From assembly GCA_002390845.1 (NCBI GenBank), contig DGQT01000010.1:1-64000 (forward strand): a DNA stretch of 64,000 bases, given 5' to 3'. Below the pieces are notes generated by a model. It saw only the letters and a list, made by a program, of their open reading frames with translations, did no database searches and was not told the origin of the DNA. The position numbers and the translations under genes were made by a program. Within the stretch, counting starts at the first letter, position 1, and every line of letters begins with the position of its first letter. The DNA is from Chitinophagaceae bacterium UBA4407. Its GTDB lineage: Bacteria > Bacteroidota > Bacteroidia > Chitinophagales > Chitinophagaceae. Shown here one piece after another: positions 34,211-43,168 of this stretch.

Positions 34211-37104
34211 TGTTTTATGAGGGGTAATTTAACTGTAAAAAAATGGTTATCGTTATCTACTGTTACTGTTCTTCCACAAAGTAGTTCATACCTTTTTTGT
34301 ATGTTCTGCAAACCCATACTGCTACCTTTTTCCGGTTGAAATTTTGCCATGATATTGTTACGTACCACCAGTTGCTCGGTATCGTTGATAAAAAGCTCTA
34401 TTTGTAATGGATTTTCTGCTGATACAACATTATGTTTAACAGCATTCTCGAAAAGAAGTTGAAGTGCAAGGGGTACTACAAAATAGGTTTTCTGTTGTTG
34501 CAGGCTGATGGACATGGCAATCTGCAGCGCATTACCATATCGCTTCTGTTGAATAAAAAAATAATCGTTTAAGATATTAATTTCTTCCTCAAGGCTTATG
34601 AAATCTTTTTCTTTATGCATTACAATACTGCGGTAAAAGTCTGACAGATGTTCTACATAAATAACCGCTTTGTCGGGGTTGTCTTCTATTTCTGAGATAA
34701 GTGTATTAAAGCTGTTAAAAAGAAAATGAGGGTTTATCTGGTTACGCAGTGTTTCTAACTGAGATTGTATTTTTTCTCTTTCGAGGTTATTGTATTTTTC
34801 TATAGCAGATTCTCGCTGTTTAATAATAAAAAAGATTATAGCAGCGAGTATTATTACTGATAATATAATAAACCAAAGCTGCTGCCAGAATGGTTCTTTA
34901 ATGGTAAAGGTAAAACCAGCTTCGGAGGCCAATGAAAAATCCTGGTTCAATGAAACCCGAACCCTGAAAGTATAGACACCTGGTGGAAGCTGGGGGAAAT
35001 TTTGAACGTGATCATTTGTACTTACCCATTCTTTTTCATATCCTTCAAGTTTATACTGGTACTGTATCTTATCTGGCTGAGAGTAAAACAGCCCGGTATA
35101 AAAAAAACTGATATTGTTTTCATCGGATGCAAATGAACAGCCGCTTTGTATTGTTGTGTCTGTTAAAAACAACTGAATTTTATCTATTACAATGGATGGT
35201 TTTTGCTGAAGCTGAAAAGGAGTCTGGTATTTATAGATGGTATAGCCATTTGCAAAATAAATATTTCCCAGTTCGTCTTTGGTAAAAGTATTAAGGTCCT
35301 GGTTAATATTGTTAAGGCCCTGTTCTTCATTCAGGTAACTGATATTGCCAGTGTTTGTGTTCACCAAATCTATACCATCCTTATTGGCAGCTAGCAGGTA
35401 ATTACCAGAGATTGCAAGAGAAGTAATATTAAGGTCGCTTAATCCCTGAGCTATGCCAAAACTTGTAAAATTTTTCCCGTTAAATTTAATTATGCCATTA
35501 TTAAAAGTACTGAACCACAAATTACCCTGATTATCTTCTACAATTTTATATACTACTTCATTGTTTATCTGCCCCGGCTTATTAAAATGTGTAAATGTGT
35601 TATTATCTAAAAGGATAACACCTTTACCATCAGTAGCAAACCATGTCCTGTTTTTTGAATCGGTAAGTATATCATAAACATATTTACTGCCCAGGTTTTT
35701 ATCATCAGCATAATTGCTGCATTTGAATGTTTGGTTAATACTCTTATCTGTATCAGACCCTTTGCAGGAAACAGCTCCCTCCAGGCTTGCGATCCATATT
35801 AAATTGTTTTTGCCTGATATAGAAAGTATGCTCCCATTTATTAGTAAGGGGTCTTCTATAATAGACCGGTGTTTGCCGGTTAACGGATCAAGGATAATCA
35901 GGCCACTGCCCATGGTACCAATCCATATATTTCCTTTTTCATCCTGAAATAAAGAGGTGATATCAGATTGTGGCGCAATAGAATTGATTGTAAATTCATT
36001 TTCTTTCAGGCTGCCATCGGGTAATTTAGATAAATGAACAAGCTTTTGTTTCTTATTAAACCACAGGTCGCCGTTTTTTGCGTACAGCAATGCATGCAGA
36101 TCATCATAACTGTCTGACTTAAATGCGTAAACAGGCTGAAGCTCGCTGCCAACAGTACGCATCAACTGGTTATTACCTGCTGCCCATACATTCCCTTCCC
36201 GGTCCCTTAACAGGCAAGACACTTTTCTCAACCTCTCATCTTTATACTGAAGTGTGGTGATTTTATTGTCTGCATTACTGTTAAATACCAGCAGGCCCCT
36301 GTCTTCCGTAGCAATAAAAACATTGGAAGATATTGCCATTACTGCATTAACCTGGCCATATTGCCAGGGTTCTGATGGCAAACTATCAGGTAACTTTGTA
36401 TTATAATATTGAACACCGCCATCCTGCATACCCAACCATACATGCAGCGCATCTGCAGTAAAAAGGCACCGCACAATATTATCGGGCAAACCATCTTTTG
36501 TAGTAAACGACTTTACTACTTTATTTTTTTCATTGGCACTGCAAATATTAATACCGTGATCTGTTGCTGCAATAACATTGCTAAACTGTGTTACAGTTAT
36601 ATCATAAACAAAATTATCAGTAAGGCCATCATCGGTATTAATATTATAAAGATTATTGTTTTTTAAATAATACAAACCTTCTCCTGCTGTAGCAATCCAT
36701 ATAACACCGTCCTGATCTGAAAGTATTTTTGAAATGGCAACTTTTGGAAACCCTTCTTTTAATGATAATAATGCAATCTGGTTATTTTGTAGTTTGCCAA
36801 TATTGCCATTATTAAACCCAACTAATATTTCATTTCCTGAAATCGCACAAATAGCTGTTACATTATCCGTAACATCTTTTTCTTTATCCAGTTTCTTAAA
36901 ATTTATACCATCAAAACGATACAACCCTTTTGTTGTACCAACCAGAATATATCCCTGCTTTACCTGAAAAAGCGTATTAATACGTGGCTGCTCCTGGTAC
37001 TCATCTGTAAGCGTGTAAATTCTGGTGCCGGGCATTTGTGCAAAAGAACTTCCGACGATACAACAGAAAAAAAGTAAAATAATATTTTGTAATATTCTAT
37101 GCAT
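34207..37104 (-). CDS. Propeller-type LytS sensor histidine kinase
   Basis: The 965-residue kinase has a signal peptide (to about residue 22) and a periplasmic two-component propeller domain of repeated LWFSTF/IWIATAGEGL-type blades (about 25-640). A Y_Y_Y domain (YQYKLEGYEKEWVSTNDHVQNFPQLPPGVYTFRVR) precedes one membrane span (WFIILSVIILAAIIFFII). The cytoplasmic His_kinase domain has the histidine in NQINPHFLFNSFN and an HATPase-like C-terminus (ALQLLFENAVKHNV). Its start shares one base with the YceI stop (TGATG), so it is coupled to the periplasmic module upstream as well as to the regulator downstream. This domain order is usual for Bacteroidota one-span LytS kinases, not for hybrid regulators. 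Confidence 0.94.
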   Translation of the reverse strand: MHRILQNIILLFFCCIVGSSFAQMPGTRIYTLTDEYQEQPRINTLFQVKQGYILVGTTKGLYRFDGINFKKLDKEKDVTDNVTAICAISGNEILVGFNNGNIGKLQNNQIALLSLKEGFPKVAISKILSDQDGVIWIATAGEGLYYLKNNNLYNINTDDGLTDNFVYDITVTQFSNVIAATDHGINICSANEKNKVVKSFTTKDGLPDNIVRCLFTADALHVWLGMQDGGVQYYNTKLPDSLPSEPWQYGQVNAVMAISSNVFIATEDRGLLVFNSNADNKITTLQYKDERLRKVSCLLRDREGNVWAAGNNQLMRTVGSELQPVYAFKSDSYDDLHALLYAKNGDLWFNKKQKLVHLSKLPDGSLKENEFTINSIAPQSDITSLFQDEKGNIWIGTMGSGLIILDPLTGKHRSIIEDPLLINGSILSISGKNNLIWIASLEGAVSCKGSDTDKSINQTFKCSNYADDKNLGSKYVYDILTDSKNRTWFATDGKGVILLDNNTFTHFNKPGQINNEVVYKIVEDNQGNLWFSTFNNGIIKFNGKNFTSFGIAQGLSDLNITSLAISGNYLLAANKDGIDLVNTNTGNISYLNEEQGLNNINQDLNTFTKDELGNIYFANGYTIYKYQTPFQLQQKPSIVIDKIQLFLTDTTIQSGCSFASDENNISFFYTGLFYSQPDKIQYQYKLEGYEKEWVSTNDHVQNFPQLPPGVYTFRVRVSLNQDFSLASEAGFTFTIKEPFWQQLWFIILSVIILAAIIFFIIKQRESAIEKYNNLEREKIQSQLETLRNQINPHFLFNSFNTLISEIEDNPDKAVIYVEHLSDFYRSIVMHKEKDFISLEEEINILNDYFFIQQKRYGNALQIAMSISLQQQKTYFVVPLALQLLFENAVKHNVVSAENPLQIELFINDTEQLVVRNNIMAKFQPEKGSSMGLQNIQKRYELLCGRTVTVDNDNHFFTVKLPLIKQ

Positions 37105-37673
37105 CAGCGTGGTAACAGTGTGGCGGTTACCTCAACTTTAATTTCATTTGCAAGTTTTTGATAAACTACCCTTGGTATCGGAATATCATAATCACTCAAC
37201 AGTAAAGTAAAATTTGATGTAACTAAAATCTTATGGTTGCTTACGGTTAGTTTCGATTTTATAATTCTTTCATGGGTTACCCCATGAATAGTAAAATTAC
37301 CTTTTGCCCTAACTTCATACACTCCGTCCACTGTCAAATCCTGGTCTTCAATTATTTTTCCATTAAACCTGGCCGTAGGATATTTATCCGATTCCATATA
37401 GTTTTCATGAAAGTGCTGTTTTTGCAATGCAGTGTTGAAACCATCAAAAGAACGAATGTTAATTACAAAACCAAAAGTCCTTTTTTCATCGTCAATTATA
37501 CCCACAAGATCTGTAGAAGATGCCCTGATCAATTCCAGCGGAGCATCTGAACGAAAAGAAGTTTTACCATTACTGGTTTGAAAAACAGCACCAGTTTGCG
37601 TAAATCCAGCCAAAGAAAAGATACATGTAACAAGACTGAACGTTGTAATTATAACAGGTTTGAATTTTACCAT
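37104..37673 (-). CDS. YceI family periplasmic protein (copy 1)
   Basis: This is a 189-residue lipocalin-like YceI protein with a signal peptide. Family features are GKTSFRSDAPLELIRASSTDLVGIID, GFVINIRSFDGFNTALQKQHFHENYMESDKYPTARFNGKI and FTIHGVTHERIIKSKLTV. YceI proteins bind long isoprenoids such as polyprenyl pyrophosphate or quinone-like lipids in some species. The C-terminus, LLSDYDIPIPRVVYQKLANEIKVEVTATL, matches the second YceI copy at 39808. Its last base is shared with the kinase start. Confidence 0.93.
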   Translation of the reverse strand: MVKFKPVIITTFSLVTCIFSLAGFTQTGAVFQTSNGKTSFRSDAPLELIRASSTDLVGIIDDEKRTFGFVINIRSFDGFNTALQKQHFHENYMESDKYPTARFNGKIIEDQDLTVDGVYEVRAKGNFTIHGVTHERIIKSKLTVSNHKILVTSNFTLLLSDYDIPIPRVVYQKLANEIKVEVTATLLPR

Positions 37674-37802
37674 TGGGTCAAAAAAGTAATATTCAAACTT
37701 ACCAATAAATGCATCATTAAACTACAGAAAATATTTATTCAATGGGTATTTAATTTAAAACGTGCTCACATATTTACGGCAAACCAGCAATCATTTTTAT
37801 TT

Positions 37803-37860
37803 ATTTTTTTAATACCAGCTTTAATTCTTATGGCATCCAGGTTGCGTCGCAATCACTTTA
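37803..37860 (+). repeat. Intergenic repeat unit, type D
   Basis: TTTTTTTAATACCAGCTTTA followed by TGGCATCCAGGTTGCGTCGCAATCACTT lies between the YceI gene and the DUF5777 gene. It resembles the unit at 17621. No partner is visible, and the 259-bp gap holds no gene. Confidence 0.65.
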
Positions 37861-37932
37861 TCTTTATATCTATAGTCATCTTCCCAAAGCGAATAGAAAG
37901 CCCCGCAAAAAATTCTATTTAAGTATATGCAA

Positions 37933-39786
37933 TTATTCTACGTTCTTTGGCTTTACAATAGTAAATACCCTTGCGATATTAAACCCAAAGTGTATGTCTC
38001 CGTTCCCCCAACTACCACTGGTTTCATGCAAAAATGTTCGCTCCGTTGTGCCATAAGAATTGGTAAGCTGAAATTGGAATACATGGCCCCCTGTTTCCAG
38101 CTCGTAACCCACTGCAAAAGAATTGTAGGTACCCGGAAGTTTATAACCGGGCAACTGGTAATAATATTCGAGATTAAGATTTGAACGGGGCGTTAATCTA
38201 ACTCTGATACCAGCGCCGATAGTAAACAAATCGTTCGGCACAGAACTATTTGGAACAATATTATAATGTACCATCGTGGGCATTAACTGTACAGAAAGAG
38301 CATCACCAAACTTGCGCGCCAATAAAAGTTCATATGCAAAATGAAATCTGTCAGAATTATTAATTTTTACAGTTTGTGAAGAATCGGTGTAATACCCTCC
38401 GTTCACAGGATCTTTCACACCTATATCCTTTGTTTCCCGTAATGAATTATACATTACCGAAGATAAAGCTGTAAGTGTAAAAGGCACAGTTTTTTCACCT
38501 GAAGACTGTTGTATAATTTTATACTTTATAAATCCGTCATATTCTTTAAGTGAAGGATTTACAAGGCCACCGGCACTTCTGCCACCCCCTATTGTAAGCC
38601 TGTTGGTAATACCATAATCCGCACCAATTCTCATAGATGCCTGGTCTAATCCAAATACATTGTAAAAACCTGTATTAAGTTTACCAAACCGGTGCGTCAC
38701 CTTTAAATCCAGTACGCCTTTTTGTGTAGTTTCAACAGTATGACCATTAATAAGCCTGGTTGTGGTAAAAGTTGCCTGCGTATATTGTATGGGTTCTTTC
38801 TCTTTTGCAACTGCAACCTGGGCTGTATCATAAACAGGTGCTGCGTGAACATTATTATTGCTAAGCCTTGAATAATCTTTTGGTTTTTTAATCGAAAAAA
38901 CCCTTGATATATTAAATCCTAAATGCAGGTTATCAAGGTTAAACGGATTTTTTGTTTCTGTAACAGCAGTGCGCTCTGTTATACCGGTAGAATTACTGAT
39001 ATTAAACTGGAAAACATGCCCTCCTGTTTCTATTTCATACCCTATTGATAAAGGATTGTAAGAACCTGGCAGCTTATAATCAGGTAACTGGTAATAATAT
39101 TCAGCAATAATACCAGTACGTTTTGACAGTTTAAGCCTTGCGCCAATACCAATCGAAAGCAGTTTTGAAGGAGCAGAATTATCTTTTAAAATACTAGGGT
39201 TATTAATAACCATGGTAGGCATTAACTGCATTGAAAAGTTGCTGTTAAACTTCCTTGCAAGGAGTGCCTGAAAAGCATAAGAAAACTTGTCGCCTGTGCT
39301 TATTTTTATAGAGTCGTTTACCGGTTTTAAGGTTCGCAACATAGCAGAAGATACCAGCGTGAGCGACACAGGCATATTTGTTTTCCCGCTGGATTGCCAT
39401 AATAATCTGTACTTTAAAAAAGCGTCATATTCTTTTTCATATGAACTTCTGCCCCCACCAATTGTAAGCCTGTTGGTTAACCCATAATCTCCACCAACCC
39501 TTATCGATATGGCATTATCCAAACCGAGCATATCATAGAAACCATCATCTGCAGTACTGAAACGGTGCGATAATTTAAAATCAAGCACACCTTTTTGCGC
39601 TGTTTCTACAGTGTGGCTATTGATTAATCTCCCGGTTTTAAAAGTAGCTTCGGTTAATTGGGTTTCACTTTTGATTTTTTTATCCATTTCTGCATCAAGC
39701 AGTGAATCAAGATTTACATCCTGGGCAAAATTGTACAACGCCAGCAAAGATGAAACAACAATTAACAATATCCTTTTTTTGAACAT
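37933..39786 (-). CDS. Tandem-duplicated DUF5777 beta-barrel protein
   Basis: The 617-residue product is two copies of a DUF5777-type outer-membrane barrel. Copy 1 (about 42-305) has TFKTGRLINSHTVETAQKGV, DYGLTNRLTIGGGRSS and YYYQLPDYKLPGSYNPLSIGYEIETGGHVFQF. Copy 2 (about 335-617) repeats these almost word for word: TFTTTRLINGHTVETTQKGV, DYGITNRLTIGGGRSA, YYYQLPGYKLPGTYNSFAVGYELETGGHVFQF. A signal peptide lies at residues 1-21. Related proteins usually carry one copy. It should sit in the outer membrane; its transport or anchoring role is unknown. It is flanked by YceI genes. Confidence 0.9.
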   Translation of the reverse strand: MFKKRILLIVVSSLLALYNFAQDVNLDSLLDAEMDKKIKSETQLTEATFKTGRLINSHTVETAQKGVLDFKLSHRFSTADDGFYDMLGLDNAISIRVGGDYGLTNRLTIGGGRSSYEKEYDAFLKYRLLWQSSGKTNMPVSLTLVSSAMLRTLKPVNDSIKISTGDKFSYAFQALLARKFNSNFSMQLMPTMVINNPSILKDNSAPSKLLSIGIGARLKLSKRTGIIAEYYYQLPDYKLPGSYNPLSIGYEIETGGHVFQFNISNSTGITERTAVTETKNPFNLDNLHLGFNISRVFSIKKPKDYSRLSNNNVHAAPVYDTAQVAVAKEKEPIQYTQATFTTTRLINGHTVETTQKGVLDLKVTHRFGKLNTGFYNVFGLDQASMRIGADYGITNRLTIGGGRSAGGLVNPSLKEYDGFIKYKIIQQSSGEKTVPFTLTALSSVMYNSLRETKDIGVKDPVNGGYYTDSSQTVKINNSDRFHFAYELLLARKFGDALSVQLMPTMVHYNIVPNSSVPNDLFTIGAGIRVRLTPRSNLNLEYYYQLPGYKLPGTYNSFAVGYELETGGHVFQFQLTNSYGTTERTFLHETSGSWGNGDIHFGFNIARVFTIVKPKNVE

Positions 39787-39807
39787 AAAAGAAATTTATA
39801 ATAATAA

Positions 39808-40353
39808 CTACCTTTTATCATAATCACAATTCACCGTTATCTGTATGTCGTCTGAAAGTTTGCTTTGCACAAAAGACTGACCCATAACATGATAGTCTTT
39901 ACGCTTTACTGTAAACGTTGATTGTATAGATACCTTGCCGTTTTTTACAGTTATTGTTCCCTTTGCGGTAACAGGTTTGGTTACGTCCTTGACGCTAAGG
40001 TTGCCTGATACAGTAACTGTATAAACCCCATCTTTTGAAAAATTTATATCGGCCATATTGGTGATCTTTCCGGAAAAACCAGCTTTGGGGTATTTATCGG
40101 TTTCCATATAATTCTCATCATTAAAATGGTCTTCCATTGCGGCTTTTGCAAAATGAAAACTTTTAATTGCCACCTTAAAATCGAAACTTCCTGTGGCAGA
40201 GTTAAGCAGGCTTACAACTTCGTTATTATTGCCTTTTACATCTTCAAGATCTGTATGAGAATAAATACTGATGTTCCCATTCCTGGTTAGATAGTCTTGC
40301 GCATTTACATTAAATGCTGCAAGGATTAATATAACAACTGATAATGTTTTCAT
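39808..40353 (-). CDS. YceI family periplasmic protein (copy 2)
   Basis: This is a 181-residue YceI protein with a signal peptide (MKTLSVVILILAAFNVNAQ). FDFKVAIKSFHFAKAAMEDHFNDENYMETDKYPKAGFSGKI and LSVKDVTKPVTAKGTITV are family blocks shared with the copy at 37104. It lies 21 bp before the DUF5777 gene on the same strand. Two YceI proteins around one barrel suggest sequential binding of a lipid-like or quinone-like compound in the periplasm; this is inference. Confidence 0.94.
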   Translation of the reverse strand: MKTLSVVILILAAFNVNAQDYLTRNGNISIYSHTDLEDVKGNNNEVVSLLNSATGSFDFKVAIKSFHFAKAAMEDHFNDENYMETDKYPKAGFSGKITNMADINFSKDGVYTVTVSGNLSVKDVTKPVTAKGTITVKNGKVSIQSTFTVKRKDYHVMGQSFVQSKLSDDIQITVNCDYDKR

Positions 40354-40375
40354 TTTAAATCTGATTTGTAATTAA

Positions 40376-40753
40376 TTAATTCTGGGGAGAACCACGGTTT
40401 ACCCAGGCTTTAAACTTATTAATGTCGCAATCGGAGAGTTTAGCGGCATCCTTTGGCATTGCAGAAGTTGTGCCGTCTTGTATTAATGACGAAATTAAAA
40501 GGCCAAAATCTGCATAATCTTTTATAGTTGCATAATCTTCCAGTTGTATACCTGCACCAAGGTCTGCGGCACCTCCATGACAACTAAAACAACTTTTTTT
40601 CATAATATCGTTTAGTTCAACACTCAGGCGAACTGTAGTTGTATCGCAGGCAGGTGGCGCAGGATATGCAATATCCGCTTTATCGTAATAACAGCCCATA
40701 AAACCTGTAGCAAGAAAAAAACACATAATAAAACCAAGTTCCTTCATTTTCAT
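40376..40753 (-). CDS. Haem-motif lipoprotein, cytochrome c-like (small)
   Basis: This is a small lipoprotein of about 125 residues. A signal sequence ends at the lipobox FMGC (ATGFMGCYYDKAD). The mature part has one haem motif CFSCH (IMKKSCFSCHGGAADLG) and a distal methionine candidate (TSAMPKDAAKLS). This pattern resembles planctomycete-type cytochrome c domains of Bacteroidota. The frame stays open upstream from 40834, but M28 opens the signal sequence, so I chose that start. The upstream part seems to read decayed repeat sequence. It lies 22 bp before the YceI gene. Confidence 0.85.
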   Translation of the reverse strand: MKMKELGFIMCFFLATGFMGCYYDKADIAYPAPPACDTTTVRLSVELNDIMKKSCFSCHGGAADLGAGIQLEDYATIKDYADFGLLISSLIQDGTTSAMPKDAAKLSDCDINKFKAWVNRGSPQN

Positions 40754-40840
40754 AGTTAATATTTTGTAGTACGTTCTGGCATTACAAACCTTAGTTGTGC
40801 TGCCATACTTCCAGAGCTGTTCTATGTTGAACAATATTAC

Positions 40841-40907
40841 AAAAGTACAAGAGTGCGACGCAATGAAAGCTTGAATTATTGTAATTTAAGCCGGGCTCTA
40901 AAAAATA
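40841..40907 (-). repeat. Solo right-type repeat unit (type A)
   Basis: AAGTACAAGAGTGCGACGCA at the inner end (about 40843-40862) and AAGCCGGGCTCTAAAAAA at the outer end, 21 bp before the stop of the 229-residue haem lipoprotein. A possible decayed partner with GTAGTACGTTCTGG lies at about 40767-40780. It separates two genes of the same module. Confidence 0.75.
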
Positions 40908-40928
40908 TATTGCTCATACCCGGGTTTC

Positions 40929-41618
40929 TTAATTATTAATGGCTCCGGCAGCTACCCATTTTTCAATCTGTTTCACTTCACAGTCGCTTAACATACCTCC
41001 AGGTGGCATTGCAATAAATCCCGGGGCCTGGGTAACTGCACCAACCAAGCGGCCATTAAGTGCCACTGTACTTAAACCGGTATAGGTTGAAAGGTCTATA
41101 CCACCGCTGGCATTGCTGCCTGAGTGGCAACCTGTACAGTTGGTAGTCATAATCGCGGATATTGCTGTTTTGTAGTCAAAGACCGCACTATCGCAACTAT
41201 TACAATTTGTGGTATTTTTTGCTCCTTCCTTAATCCACCTGCTTATCAGGTTTAACTGGTCACTACTTAAGCTACCACCCGGGGGCATTTCTCCTGAAGC
41301 AATTTGCCTGTAAATTTCACTGCTGCCAGGATCACCGGGTTTAATCCCTCTTTTTGTTATGTTCTGAAAATTATCGAGAACATAGCCTTCCTGCTTACTC
41401 TTACTATCATGGCAGCCAGCATACGCGCAACTGTTCACAAAAATGGGGAGTATCTCCCCTTCAAAACAAACTAAAGAATCTGCATTATTGCTGCCACCCC
41501 CATTACCGGTACTGTCAGTATTTCCTCCACTACCGGGATTTTCAGGTGTAGCAACCTGGTGTACACACGAAACAAATAATCCTGCAATTGCTGCAAAGAG
41601 CAAAATGGTGTTTTTCAT
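40929..41618 (-). CDS. Haem-motif lipoprotein with two C-type sites
   Basis: This is a 229-residue lipoprotein with lipobox FVSC and a low-complexity Gly/Ser/Asn linker. Two cytochrome-like modules follow. The first has CAYAGCH (a CX4CH spacing) with MPPGG downstream; the second has the normal CTGCH with MPPGG. The MPPGG motifs probably supply axial methionines. This is the planctomycete-cytochrome pattern, here as an exported electron carrier. It lies 20 bp after the OB-fold gene and is probably cotranscribed with it. Whether the CX4CH site binds haem is uncertain. Confidence 0.88.
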   Translation of the reverse strand: MKNTILLFAAIAGLFVSCVHQVATPENPGSGGNTDSTGNGGGSNNADSLVCFEGEILPIFVNSCAYAGCHDSKSKQEGYVLDNFQNITKRGIKPGDPGSSEIYRQIASGEMPPGGSLSSDQLNLISRWIKEGAKNTTNCNSCDSAVFDYKTAISAIMTTNCTGCHSGSNASGGIDLSTYTGLSTVALNGRLVGAVTQAPGFIAMPPGGMLSDCEVKQIEKWVAAGAINN

Positions 41619-41638
41619 AGTTTGACTTTTAAAACGGG

Positions 41639-42049
41639 TTACTTAATAATAACACCCTGGTTAATTATAACATCACTTAAAAAACCGGTACAAACACCTT
41701 TAAAAGTAATGTTACTGCCCTTTACAAGGGCTCCTGGGTTTTCTTTAAAAGTACAGTTCACTCCAAATACAGGATCATTTGATTTTAAATAAACAACGGT
41801 TTCACCCGCCTGATTTTTTTTTATATCGGTCACCTCTCCGGTAACTTGTATTGCTTTATCCAGGTAAAGTTTATTTGCCCGGGTTTCATTTACCGTAAAT
41901 GAATCAAAAATAGCCATGGCAGTAATTTCCATTCCCTTCTCTTCTGTTACATCCCTGGCCGGTTTGTTCCACATATAGTACCCGTAAGTGAAACCAAAAA
42001 GAGCTACTGCTCCCAAAACAACCAGTGCTATTTTCTTTTTAGATTTCAT
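41639..42049 (-). CDS. OB-fold (tRNA_anti-like) membrane-anchored protein
   Basis: This is a protein of about 136 residues with an N-terminal membrane anchor (KKIALVVLGAVALFGFTYGYYMW) followed by an OB-fold of the tRNA_anti-like type. LYLDKAIQVTGEVTDIKKNQAGETVVYLKSNDPVFGVNCTFKE and VKGSNITFKGVCTGFLSDVIINQGVII are its blocks. Despite the domain name, such exported OB-fold proteins are not RNA-related as far as known. The first gene of the haem/YceI module. I chose MKSKKK at 42049 over the frame opening at 42067. Confidence 0.88.
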   Translation of the reverse strand: MKSKKKIALVVLGAVALFGFTYGYYMWNKPARDVTEEKGMEITAMAIFDSFTVNETRANKLYLDKAIQVTGEVTDIKKNQAGETVVYLKSNDPVFGVNCTFKENPGALVKGSNITFKGVCTGFLSDVIINQGVIIK

Positions 42050-42155
42050 AGTTATACAGTATTGCAAAATAATACGACAAAAAACTAGTCTGCAAACACA
42101 TTAAACCGATAGGGTAAATTTTACTGCTGAACAGGAAAAATCAAGTGTTTAACCA

Positions 42156-42773
42156 TTAGGATTTTACATACTGCTGCACCGGCAGGCGGTTGGCAAGGCT
42201 TCGCGCCAATGTCATTTCATCGGCATATTCCAGTTCTCCGCCAAATGCAATACCACGGGCAATGGTGGTAATACGGCAACCAAGGTGCTGTAATTTCTTT
42301 TGAATATAGTAAATGGTTGTATCGCCCTGTATGTTTGGGCTTAACGCAAAAACCAATTCTTCAACCTGTTCTTTTTCTATACGGCTAACAAGCGATTCTA
42401 TATTTAGCTGATCCGGGCCAATGCCATCCAGCGGCGAAATAATGCCCCCGAGTATGTGATACGTTCCATTAAACTGCTGTGTATTTTCTATGGCTATTAC
42501 ATCGCGTAAATTTTCCACCACGCAGATCATGTGCTGGTTACGCATAGAGTTGGCGCAAATGGCACAAATATCGCCGTCGCTTATATTGTGGCAGCGTTGG
42601 CAAAACTTAATATCCCTGCGCATTCTGGCAATGGTTTCGCTAAAATTTTCTACTATCGCGGCATCCTGTTTTAGCAGGTGCAATACCATACGAAGTGCCG
42701 TTTTTTTACCAATGCCCGGAAGCTTTGTAAATTCATTTACCGCATTTTCTAACAGTGAGGATGGCAATTGCAT
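42156..42773 (-). CDS. recR: Recombination mediator RecR
   Basis: RecR works with RecO (and RecF) to load RecA on single-stranded gaps. The about 205-residue protein has the helix-hairpin-helix FTKLPGIGKKTALRMVLHLL, the C4 zinc finger CQRCHNISDGDICAIC and the Toprim motif ICVVENLRDVIAIE, then the C-terminal Walker-like segment. The frame is open from 42854 through a repeat. MQLPSSLLENAVNEF at 42773 is the family N-terminus, and a promoter lies directly before it. Confidence 0.97.
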   Translation of the reverse strand: MQLPSSLLENAVNEFTKLPGIGKKTALRMVLHLLKQDAAIVENFSETIARMRRDIKFCQRCHNISDGDICAICANSMRNQHMICVVENLRDVIAIENTQQFNGTYHILGGIISPLDGIGPDQLNIESLVSRIEKEQVEELVFALSPNIQGDTTIYYIQKKLQHLGCRITTIARGIAFGGELEYADEMTLARSLANRLPVQQYVKS

Positions 42774-42778
42774 ATCTG

Positions 42779-42786
42779 CAAATATA
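42779..42786 (-). promoter_or_regulatory. recR promoter -7 element
   Basis: On the minus strand TATATTTG matches TAnnTTTG exactly and ends only 5 nt before the ATG at 42773, so the transcript may have little or no leader. It sits just outside repeat pair P8. Confidence 0.65.
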
Positions 42787-42802
42787 CGATTAGGGCAATG
42801 GA

Positions 42803-43122
42803 ATTTTTTTGAGCCTGGCATAAGTTCCCTGATGAGTCGTCTGTTGCGTCGCACACTTGTACTTTCAGATTATTATTGGGCTTTACCAAAGCGAAGATTG
42901 AAGCGAATTTAACTGCGCAGCCCTGTTACACGAACCGCGGCAAATTTTTTTTAAGAAAAGAAATAGAACTCCCTTTGTAGTAGTGTGTTTACACTTTAAA
43001 CACTTTCGCTACAATCTCCGCTTCGATCTTCGTCTTGAGAAAAGTTGAATAAAGTTCCAAATGCACAAGTGAGTGACACAACAGGAGACCCCATGAAATA
43101 CTTTTGCTGGCCCTCAAAAAAC
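42803..43122. repeat. Inverted repeat pair P8 (A/B)
   Basis: Left unit: TTTTTTTGAGCCTGGCATAAG at 42804, core GTTGCGTCGCACACTTGTAC at 42843. Right unit is type B: TGCACAAGTGAGTGACACAACA at 43062-43083, ending GCTGGCCCTCAAAAAAC at 43122. The pair fills a divergent gap. The recR and MFS promoters lie just outside its two ends. Confidence 0.85.
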
Positions 43123-43160
43123 TTATTGATAAAGGAGAGATGTATTACCATTGCTAAAGT

Positions 43161-43168
43161 TACTTTTG
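43161..43168 (+). promoter_or_regulatory. MFS gene promoter -7 element
   Basis: TACTTTTG matches TAnnTTTG exactly, 4 nt before the ATG at 43173. No good -33 box is seen at the usual distance. It points to a very short leader, like recR across the gap. Confidence 0.6.

Noticed and set aside
37578..37922. Plus-strand frames opposite and beyond the YceI gene
   Set aside because: They are antisense readings through the YceI 5' end, a type D repeat and AT-rich gap; composition is Lys/Ile/Phe-rich without motifs.
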